DNA from: Dysidea avara
Lineage: Eukaryota; Porifera; Demospongiae; Dictyoceratida; Dysideidae
NCBI RefSeq assembly: GCF_963678975.1
Contig: NC_089277.1
Span: 18,538,257 to 18,602,256 of the forward strand
Direction of reading: 5' to 3'
Length of the DNA: 64,000 nucleotides
Position 1 is the stretch's first letter. The number at the start of each line of letters is the position of its first letter. The translations under genes and the position numbers were made by a program. The notes beneath the pieces are model-generated. The model was not told the origin of the DNA. It saw only the letters and a list, made by a program, of their open reading frames with translations, and did no database searches. Positions 55,618 to 64,000 of the stretch are shown here, one piece after another.

Positions 55618-58350
55618 TATATCAAGACACATCATGCAGCCCAAGAACCTGGCACTCCACACCATGGGTATTTTGTTTGGAGAAAAAGAAAACACAATTT
55701 TCACACATACTGCAGATGTTTGGTCCATTTGAACATTGCATACTGCATATGTACTCATAATGTGTATTGCATCAATCACAATACAGTTCACAATACGTAG
55801 TACATGATACACAGTACACAATGTTCAAATGAACAGAATTTTTAAATACTTTTTCTTAAAAGTGATGTTGCATAATGGACAGAGAAAAAATCCACAGTGT
55901 GTACATACACTGTAGCTCCATGATCTCTTACCTGATTGGAACCAAATTTTCTGTAGAGATGTCCACCAGGAAGGTGAGTCAAGATTCATGGAGTTATGAC
56001 CAATTATTCACGAATAAGACCACGTCTGCAGAGTGAACTGCTTCAAGAAATCAGTTGAAGGAAATTGTTCTGTAGTTAGATTAATGATTGTAGGAGTATC
56101 TTTTAGTGGTTTGAAAGAAATCGAGATTAAGACCACAATACAACACAAAAATCAACAATCACTCGATTGAGTTTTGCTAATAAAAACATTTAGTTAATAA
56201 AAAGAAAAACATTTTGTTGCCACGCCTATTAGGCAAATTGCTTATGGGAATGAGTTGAAAATTGGTGTATAGGTAGATTAATTATCATAGAATACCCTTT
56301 CAGTGGTTAGAGTTCACAATAAAAAACACTGAATTATACTGCAAATACCTCACTCAAGATACTCTAATAGTGCAGTCACCCTATTAGAACATTCAGTAAG
56401 TAGAGAGATATTATGACTATATAGAGTTCAGCTACAAACAATTCACCCTATAAGGAATTCAGCTGCACAACAAGTCAACCTAGAGAGCTCAGCTAACAAC
56501 AATTCACCCTGTAGAGAGTTCAGCTACAAAAATTCACCCTGTAGAGTTCAGCTACGTATGTCACCTCATAGAGAGACCAGCTACAATGAAATAGTAAGTT
56601 CAGCTGCTACAAACAAGTCACTCTGTACGCTATAATATCCATCATACACGCACACGTGATTGCGGACTAATGAAACAAAGCAGCTTTGTGTGACAAGAGA
56701 AGTGTTATTTGGAAAAGTTTCAAATTGTGTAAATGTGATGATTCAAAAGCTCTGTGTGTGTGTTTTGCAAGGAGACTGTATCAAGGGGAGGCAGTAAACG
56801 GAAGGTGTATAATACTACTAATTCATGTAAGCATTTGGAGTAACACCATCAGGAGAAATACAGGGAACTAGCTACTAGAGATAGAAGAGCTTTCTTGTAA
56901 GAGGTCGACAAAGGGCAGCCAAGAATTGAAGAAATGCTTGATGCACTTAATCCCTACATCCCTACAAGTCAGCATTACATAGCCATTACAAGAACAGCTG
57001 CTGGTATGATAGTAGCAGACTTCCAACCCTTTTACACTGTGGAGAATGAAGGTTTTAGGTGTCTTTTACAGATTCTAGATAGGTGATTTCAACTGCCTAA
57101 CTGTAAATACTTTTCAGATCAAGTTATACCACCAATATATAGTGAACTAGGTTAGTGCTATTATGAAATCTACACAGTTTTTAGCTCTCGCCACCGATGG
57201 TTGGATGTCCCGTGCTGGTGATTCTTACCTTAGCGTTTTATTGATGACAACAGTTAGTTGTCCCTGATACCTTCCCACTGTGTGAGAGGCACACTGCTCA
57301 TAATTTACTGAGTAACATTCGCACCATTTTGGAAGCTTGGGAGATTGAAAAGAAAAGAACTACCTGTTTTGTTAGAAATAATGCAGCTAACATTACAGCT
57401 GCAGTTAGAGAAGGAGGTTTTGCCAACAGTAGGTGTGTATATCAGTTTGCAGTTAGCCATCAATGATGGTCTGAAGGAGGACACTATAACAGAGGTCTTG
57501 AAAATTGTTAGGTCAATTGTGGAACACTTTGATCAATCATCAGCAGCTCATCAATTACTTAGCAATATTCAAACACAGCTATAGTTACCTGAGCATCAAT
57601 TATCTCAGGAAGTCTGTTCAAAATGGAATTCCACTTTCTGTATGTTGGAAAGATTTCTTGAACAGTGTCATGTAGTTACAACAGTTCTTCCCGAGACAAC
57701 ATGCTCATCAAAGCTTATCATTTTTCTGTGGAACATTGCAAATCAACTAGTACTACTACAAAGAGTTCTCTTGTGAATTTGAATGTGAAGATCATTCCAG
57801 GAGTTAGAATGCTTTTAAAGCATTTTGGTAAGTCAATGGTAACCGAAGAGAGCTCAGTTGTCAGAAATGCTTGTAGACAGATGTCATCATCTTTAGAAAC
57901 CAGGTTGTCAGGTGTAAAATGTGGTATTGCTACAGCCCTAACAGTCAAGTCACCATGTAGAGAGTTCAGCTACAAACATATCAACCGGTAGAGAGTCCAG
58001 CTACAAACAAGTTACTCTGTAGAGAGTTCAGCTATACAAATAAGCCATCCTGTAAAGGATTCGGCTACATAACAAGTCAATTTAGAGAGCTCAGCTAACA
58101 ACAAGTCGCCCTGTACAGAGTTCATCCACATTGTAGAGGGTTCAGCTACAAAAACTCACCCTGTAGAGTTCAGCTACATATGTTACAGGTCACCTTAGAG
58201 AGACCAGCTACAATCAAGTCACCATGTAGAGAGTTCAGCTACCCTGTGAAAGTTTTAGTCACTCTGTAGAAAGATCAGCTACAATAAAGTCACCATGTAG
58301 AGAATTTAGCCACAAACAAGTCATTCTGTAAAGAGTTTAGCTACATTACA
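55618..58350 (+). mobile_element. Composite head-motif-satellite element split by a hAT transposon
   Basis: Head 55618-56360 (starts ATATCAAGACACATCATGCA, so the hairpin is damaged), motif 56365-56395 (GATACTCTAATAGTGCAGTC), satellite 56400-56640, hAT relic about 56660-57935, and satellite again 57945-58350 (GTAGAGAGTTCAGCTAC units). Same order as 5037 and 12788, confirming the architecture. Confidence 0.75.
56660..57935 (+). pseudogene. ZBED/hAT transposase relic
   Basis: Frames on the plus strand read in order: SVIWKSFKLCKCDDSKALCV with C-x-C and RRLYQG (BED zinc finger, ~56690-56790); MIVADFQPFYTVENEGFRCL (~57005-57065); KYFSDQVIPPIYSEL; LALATDGWMSRAGDSYLSV (~57180-57240, catalytic region with the first Asp in ATDGW); CFVRNNAANITAAVREGGFA; VEHFDQSSAAHQLLSNIQTQ; EVCSKWNSTFCMLERFLEQ; and IPGVRMLLKHFG. 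Several stops and shifts separate them and the C-terminal dimerisation domain is missing. The family is hAT with BED finger, the same superfamily that would mobilise the 8-bp-TSD MITEs here, though no intact source exists in the window. Confidence 0.85.
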
Positions 58351-58695
58351 AGGGAGTTGCAAAACCATATTTATAAAGGAGGGCTCCCTCCCCCCTCCCC
58401 CAAATGTTGCGCGCTGCCTAAAATTCTGCCTTTAAAAAGCATCCTAGAAATATCTTACATGACGAAAATCATGATCACCTTTCATCTAACATCAAATACA
58501 GCATTAATAACAACAAAAAAAACATTTGTGGCCGGATATAGAATTTTAAAAAGATCATAGAAACTCAAATTTTCATCTGCCTGCCAGCCTGACCACAATT
58601 GCAAGCCTGGTGGCCAAACGAAGCAGCTCAAGGCCATCATTTTATGCCACAATAACAAATTCACCAGTGACCAAAGGAAGTTTCATTTTCAAAGT
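58351..58695. repeat. Dispersed repeat, copy 3
   Basis: CTGCCTTTAAAAAGCATCCTAGA and GGCCAAACGAAGCAGCTCA match 45150-45390 and 63370-63560. Confidence 0.65.
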
Positions 58696-59790
58696 CCTGC
58701 ATATGCACTCCCTTGCTGAATATGCAGCAAACTGTATGAAACTATATACTATCAGAATTTGTACTTTGAATACCAGTAACATAATCACCTTCCATTACAA
58801 TCATGCCACTAACAGCTGCTTTTAACCACAGGCCAGCTTTAAAAGCTCCTAGAAGTGTAATGTTAATTGCATAACTTACACAACATTCTTTCAAACTCTA
58901 GATGTACATTTAAAAAAAAGGCTATTGCCCTCGCAACCATTATTACATCATAATGCATAAGTGGTTACTCCATTAGGATCCATTAGCAACTACAACACAA
59001 CCAAAGCCAGATGTTTGAAAAACAGCTGCTTAAAAATTTTTTATTAATGTATTAAACTAAAAACTTTCTTTTCATTTATAACAATGTCTAGGAATGTGCT
59101 CTATGGATTACTGAACAAGCAAGCAGGTAGGAATCTTGAAATGTTATCTACAAGATGTATGTACGGAGACAGCTACACATTGTAGTTACAAAATATTAGG
59201 GATGTTGCATTACATCTAAAAAGGTCATAATACTGTACAATAGTGTATTTCAGGATTCAAATCAGTATTCTAGCTGAAAACTTATAATGTTTAATTCCTC
59301 CATTTTTACTGACAGCCCTGTAATGTCACAATAACATACTCATTCGTCGTATCAGAAAGTCAGTATGGAAGCTTAAGGGATAAATTAGGTGATTAGTCCA
59401 ATTAAGATCAAAGCAATTAAGCAGCTGCAAATACATACTTCATTGATAAAGGCAACTGATGATGATTTTCTGGTTTTGCAGGTTGTGGGACATTTCTAAT
59501 AAGATGAATCATCCTGGCCACAAACTGGCTATTGAATTTATTTTGGTGATAAAGCTCTGGATTAATTCTGGAAGTTATTAATGTTTAAGGCATTGCTGTT
59601 TGTCTGAGCCAGATAGAATCCATAATTCTTGCTCAAAATCGCCCACATATTTAACCACTGACTTTGGCATTGTTTTGACAAGTTATAGTTTATGCTATCA
59701 GTGCATACCATGGCTTGTTAGAATCACTTAACAATAAGCTATACCAATCTTGCAGAGAATCTGGGATAATGGTATGTCACAATATGTGTA
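58696..59790. other. Non-coding stretch
   Basis: No gene, RNA or terminal repeats recognised. Confidence 0.4.
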
Positions 59791-59930
59791 GGTTATTGCA
59801 CAAATCCAGGTATCTTCGCTATTTTAGGGACCTGAGGAATGGAGCAATAATCACTGAGGGCAAAGCCTGAGGTGATTATGTGCCATTCTGAAGCTCTCTA
59901 AAATAGTGAAGATACCTTTGGACAATAACC
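59791..59930. mobile_element. 140-bp inverted-repeat (hairpin) element
   Basis: Left GGTTATTGCACAAATCCAGG and TATCTTCGCTATTTTAGGG are mirrored by CTAAAATAGTGAAGATACC and TTTGGACAATAACC. The loop TGAGGGCAAAGCCTGAG lies between GTGATTAT complements. Non-coding. Confidence 0.8.
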
Positions 59931-60425
59931 AATTTAGATTGTGGCTCGGCGCTCTGGTCACTGCCAATAATGGCAGCTTCCTGATTGAATTAGTGTTAAA
60001 ACAACTCACTGGTAGGATTCCTAGATGAATACAATCATATCTATTGTCCAGCGATGTTTTCTTCACACTCTAGCAATTTCTGATGGCTGTTGTGACTGGA
60101 ATCCAGCAATACATATGACGCATGTGACAAAAAAATTTGTCACGTGTGTCTAACCAGTTTAGATACCTACCCGCGAGTATCTATTGGATTTTAAATCTCT
60201 CATTAATTACAAAACTTCAAAGTATACTATGGCTTCAAAGTATACGAATGAATAACACTATATCATCATAATGCTCCATAGGAAGTTCTTACATCATCAA
60301 AATGACTACCTGATATTATGTATACCGACCTTATCATCCTGTTTGTTAAGAGCTAACTCGTTCTCAAGGTACTTATGTATTTGTAATATGTATAAAAGAT
60401 ATGAGCAGCTATCATAAAATAGAAA

Positions 60426-60942
60426 CTATATAGTAAACAAAATTGGTATACTTGGAGCAAATCTATGCAAACTTTTCCATGGGAACACAATCATGGTTCT
60501 AGAGAGGTGGTTAATTTTTTTAGCACATATCGAACTAAAACACACAATTAAACACAAGCATTCCCTAAATTTAACACAGAAGGCCTTGCTATGTTCACCA
60601 TGTGCGGTATCTGTAGTCTTAGCACAAAGAGGCATTCTGAGCAGATATGTTCTTACAGAATACATTACTTGAAAACCCCCACTGCCATATCCACATGTAC
60701 AGATACCGCATGATTGTGTTCCACCGTGTACTGCCATATCCACGAATGGCTGTGGTATGCCATCAGCTGTCATACCACCACCAATCTCTCCATCAGGGTA
60801 TGGGGATAATTTTGCAGGTTCTGGTATCAAAAATTCCCCTGTATAATAAAGGTAGAGTTCGTTGTCAATACTGGACAGAAAAGTTAAGCCAACATGGATT
60901 GATGTCAAACCCCATGGCCAGTTAGTATATGGTGACCCACAA
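60426..60942 (-). pseudogene. Unrecognised Cys-containing coding-like fragment
   Basis: From the MITE edge the minus strand reads NWPWGLTSIHVGLTFLSSID, NELYLYYTGEFLIPEP, DGEIGGGMTADGIPQPFVDM and GGTQSCGICTCGYGSGGFQ, then continues with less protein-like sequence. The first ~100 codons look like a real extracellular-type exon, possibly ending near GGFQVMYS. The last ATG in frame lies inside the MITE, so the true start is elsewhere. Across the MITE, the pre-insertion frame on the far side reads ..CQCHALPFPCGSPYTN. The family is unrecognised. Confidence 0.35.
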
Positions 60943-61419
60943 CAGCGTTGAAACCGGGTCGGGTCATCTGGGTCACAGTTTCTCCAGGTCATCCGGGTCT
61001 GACCCGGTTTACAATTTATCCGGGTCTGACCCGGATTGGATCACGTGAGAAACGAAATTGTTCGTTTGACGAAGTGGAACTTATAAACGCTATCGCGTAG
61101 CTCTTTTGTGAGCCACGCCCACTTATCACATTACCAACATACGCTCAGCCACGCTCATTTGTTAGTAAGTGTAGTATGTAGCACGAAATTGAGGGTATCT
61201 ATGGTGAGGGGCAGCTTTTTTTTTTTTTTTTTTTTTTGGTCTTCAACCTACAACTAGGCTGAAGTCGCAATATTTACTCAACACGAATCGAACGCTCAAA
61301 ATGTAGACTCGTTCGCTCACTCGAGACTAGCCGAAACACGTCTCGGCTTTAATTAATCCGGGTCACATCCGGGTCAGTGGGTCATCCAGGTCAGCAGTAG
61401 TGACCCGGTTTCAACGTTG
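60943..61419. mobile_element. hAT-type MITE, 477 bp, with 8-bp target duplication
   Basis: Ends CAGCGTTGAAACCGGGTC and GACCCGGTTTCAACGTTG, flanked by perfect 8-bp repeats ACCCACAA (60935-60942 and 61420-61427). Subterminal GGGTC/GACCC repeats recur (TCCGGGTCTGACCCGG), and a 24-bp poly-T run is at 61217-61240. Confidence 0.95.
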
Positions 61420-61427
61420 ACCCACAA

Positions 61428-62070
61428 GGGAAAGGGAGAGCATGACATTGACAAGCATGTTAATTACCACTCGAACATTTCCCTACTTAGGTCAAAGTTG
61501 GTTCCGAGTGTGGCACTTGGCCAGAATCTGGGTGGCCTGTGGATCAAATCACGAGGAGGTTGGCTTTTTTTCAGCCCTTCTAGGTATTTGTCCCGTTTTA
61601 CTTTAGGATATTTAGCTCAAAGATTTTCTCTTAGGCTCCTAGGCTATGGGTAAACACCTTGAACAGGCTCTACACCCTCCAGTGCCTATCTGGTAAAGTC
61701 AGTAGTAGATAATAACAATAGCTATATGGTTACACATCAGTTATACGCTATTATATACTGGAATGCGCACAATAGCGGATCATTTGGCTGTGACACTTTG
61801 CACAGATTTAGGCACCCAGTACAATGTTTAGCCTATTATTTCATGGGTGATTTACTCATACACATTCACTTATGGTTGGCTTGTTTCCAGACCCGCAAGC
61901 TGCGTAGCCAGATCACCCTTGTTCATTCGCGCATGGGATCTTTCTCATCCATGTAAAAGTTTTAATCAGCTGAGCTGGCTACGATGAAGGACACATGACT
62001 CGCCACGAGCAACAAATTAAAGGGCGGGTCGAGCCATGAAAAACCGAGCATAATAATCATTGTGTATACT
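61428..62070. other. Non-coding stretch
   Basis: Short frames only, no recognisable domain. Confidence 0.35.
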
Positions 62071-62088
62071 AATCTACGAGATACTTAC

Positions 62089-62370
62089 GGAGTGCCAGGC
62101 AGCTTCTTTTTCTGTATCTGCCACGATGGGTTGGCTGCTTTCAGATAGTTTTCCTCGCCTTTGGGAGACGCACACAAATAGCGTGGTGCACGTGGGTTGA
62201 ATCGTGTATACGTCACCACAGAATATTTGCAAAGCGTAACCGGAAAACGTGATCCATAAACTTTTGAAATACGTCACGTTTCTGTACAGCTGTATTGCAG
62301 ATTCCGCAATCCTCTGTCCGCCCCCAAAGATACTAACGTAGGTAACACCCACATTAAAAGCTGTCTGCAT
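62089..62370 (-). CDS. Candidate first exon with consensus splice donor
   Basis: The ATG at 62370 opens a frame of 94 codons (MQTAFNVGVTYVSIFGGGQR ... ADTEKEAAWHS) that meets GTAAGTATCTCG, a strong donor, at 62088. A related donor-bearing segment is at 31730-31800. No downstream exon was identified and the protein is not recognised. It could be an untranslated or spurious exon. Confidence 0.25.
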
Positions 62371-62854
62371 GTATTTAATCCTATTCTAAAACATTGCAAA
62401 GTACTATCATCATAACCCCTCAATTTCACACACGTTTTGTAAAAAAAATCAGTATTACTTCATCACAAAGGTATGCCAATCTGTTGGTAAATCATAACAG
62501 CAGCCACTAAATAAGTATATTGTGCGCAAAAAGTCCTCATGAAACGTACAAGTACAAGTTCGTGAGGATACATACATAAAAATTTACATAAATAAAAATA
62601 CACAAAGAATTATTGACAAGCATATTGCATTAAATTCGTTCCAAAAATGTTAGTTTAAAAAATAGCAATTAGAAATCCATATTGTTAATCAGGAACCGGT
62701 TACTTCATAAGAAACTCGTATTGTCTTCTTGCTCTAAATAAACAAACACTATAAATCAAACAGTATGGTAGCACTGTCTAGTAGGGTTCCCCCTAAAATG
62801 AACAGAATCGTACCATAAAACACCATCATAGAAAATATCATGTGCAACAAAAAT
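62371..62854. other. Non-coding stretch
   Basis: AT-rich, no feature recognised. Confidence 0.4.
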
Positions 62855-63363
62855 GAGGGTTCCACCGATACCGATACCTAGCAGTAAATTTTCATTGCTA
62901 CAGATACAGATACCAATAATTGCAACACAATTTACACACCTTCCAAGTTAGCTATGTGTGACTGCTCTATTAGGATTTTTATTGTGCAGTGACTGTTCTA
63001 TTAGAATATTTCAATCTTTTCATACAAATATACTAAGTAGCAGTTGCTCAATGTTTAACAAAGCAATTCCTGCACCATTTATGTCCTCAACACTACTTCC
63101 AGCCTGTTATACCTCACGTTTTGCTAGCATAGCATTTATGATGATAGTTATGATGATGAAGATAGTTACGATGATGATGATAGTTACGATGATGATGATA
63201 GTTACGATGATGATAGTTACGATGATGATGAAATTATGATGACGATGATTGGTGCAAGCAGCTATTAATCGGTATCTGAATACCTAAATAATCAAACTGA
63301 TTGATACCAAAATGCCCAATATCAGTTCCGATTTGATACTGATCCAATTATTGGTGGAACACT
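62855..63363. mobile_element. hAT-like MITE, 509 bp, AACAAAAAT target duplication
   Basis: Left GAGGGTTCCACCGATACCGA; right CCAATTATTGGTGGAACACT. AACAAAAAT stands directly outside both ends (62846-62854 and 63364-63372). The interior has two inverted motif copies (62962-63015) and a (GAT)n microsatellite (63137-63250). Confidence 0.85.
63137..63250. repeat. (GAT)n / GATAGTTAC microsatellite
   Basis: ATGATGATAGTTACG units in tandem inside the MITE 62855-63363. Confidence 0.95.
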
Positions 63364-63369
63364 AACAAA

Positions 63370-64000
63370 AATCACCTTTACGAAATTCCTGGTCCGGAAA
63401 ACACAAATGGTTAGATATTAAAAAGAAGAAGCGAAAACCAAGTTTGGTCTACCTGCCAACCCGCCAGTCACACCAGTCACAAGGCTAGAGGCCAAACAAA
63501 GCAGCACACGGCCACCTTACCACAATAACAATCTCAGAGGTGGCATCTGGCTCTGCCTTCTGCGCTTTGCCTTTCAATTACATGGCTGTCTTTTCCCTTC
63601 AAGCAAGGCAACCATACAGAGGTATTAATTTTCTGCATTGACACCTTTCTTAGAGGAGCATATTTAGATGCCTTAGAAATGGTACGTACATCAGCACTGC
63701 TTTGAAGTTCAATTAAAATTGAAGTTTCTTACTCACGAAGAGACTCCAACAGAAGTCTCTCAGTACATAAGAGACTCGTGGTTAACCACACCAGTTAATT
63801 TGCACACAAGAATTTATTATCAACTGCTGAAATACGTAATGTATCACCAATCTAGCACAGTAAAATATCTGGTTCTTCAAAAGGCAGGTAAAGTTTCAAG
63901 CTATATTTCCTTTCATGCACGGCACAAAGCATAGCTACGATGTCCTTTTCACTGCTGGTTTACCATTTTCTAAGACAACTAGACACCAATACCAGTAACT
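63370..64000. other. Dispersed repeat copy 4, then non-coding sequence
   Basis: 63450-63560 matches the GGCCAAACAAAGCAGCACAC repeat. After that only a 71-codon plus-strand frame (63719-63934) of unknown nature is present. Confidence 0.4.

Overview
The window reads as nuclear DNA of a marine invertebrate, most likely a demosponge (an Amphimedon-like genome). The grounds are AT-rich sequence, a 52-bp spliceosomal-type intron, NACHT/NLR immune-gene fragments, ZBED/hAT, Ty3/gypsy and several non-LTR retroelement fragments, and a very high load of short palindromic (MITE-like) repeats. No bacterial operon, rRNA or tRNA was seen. The taxonomic call is inference, because no marker gene is intact.

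The only two long intact genes are near-identical minus-strand paralogues at 22597-25917 and 50644-53956. Each encodes about 1,090-1,110 residues related over full length to VioB/RebD (iminophenyl-pyruvate dimer synthase): an N-terminal PRIHFAG-type segment, a YMPTTRDLS-type segment and a ferritin-like domain with E, ExxH and HFYRFEE signatures, behind a predicted signal peptide. Copy B carries a 52-bp intron in its signal-peptide region. In copy A the matching 54 bp has lost its GT donor and stays open in frame.

Each copy is followed on the minus strand by a decayed NACHT/NLR gene (A: 19358-21946; B: 45396-48580). Partial VioB-like copies lie at 44567-45140 and 10632-10980, and a NACHT remnant on the plus strand lies at 12100-12510. 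The locus is therefore an ancestral VioB-like + NLR unit duplicated several times and then broken up.

Region by region: 1-3000 holds retroelement fragments and a relic resembling EF-1alpha. 5037-10112 is a foldback composite whose interior is about 3.4 kb of a ~30-bp satellite, and 12788-17600 is its half-copy in the opposite order. 17662-17997 is an almost perfect palindrome. 19.3-26 kb is unit A. 27-44 kb is nested MITEs and non-LTR fragments. 43.4-54 kb is remnant C and unit B. 54-58.4 kb is two more head/satellite composites, one split by a ZBED/hAT transposase. 58.4-64 kb is mostly non-coding, with hAT-type MITEs showing clear target-site duplications.

One short motif, CTCTAATAGAGCAGTCA, often doubled and often next to GATCGATAT, recurs about 20 times inside otherwise unrelated repeats across the whole window. 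It is the main signal that no standard feature type explains.
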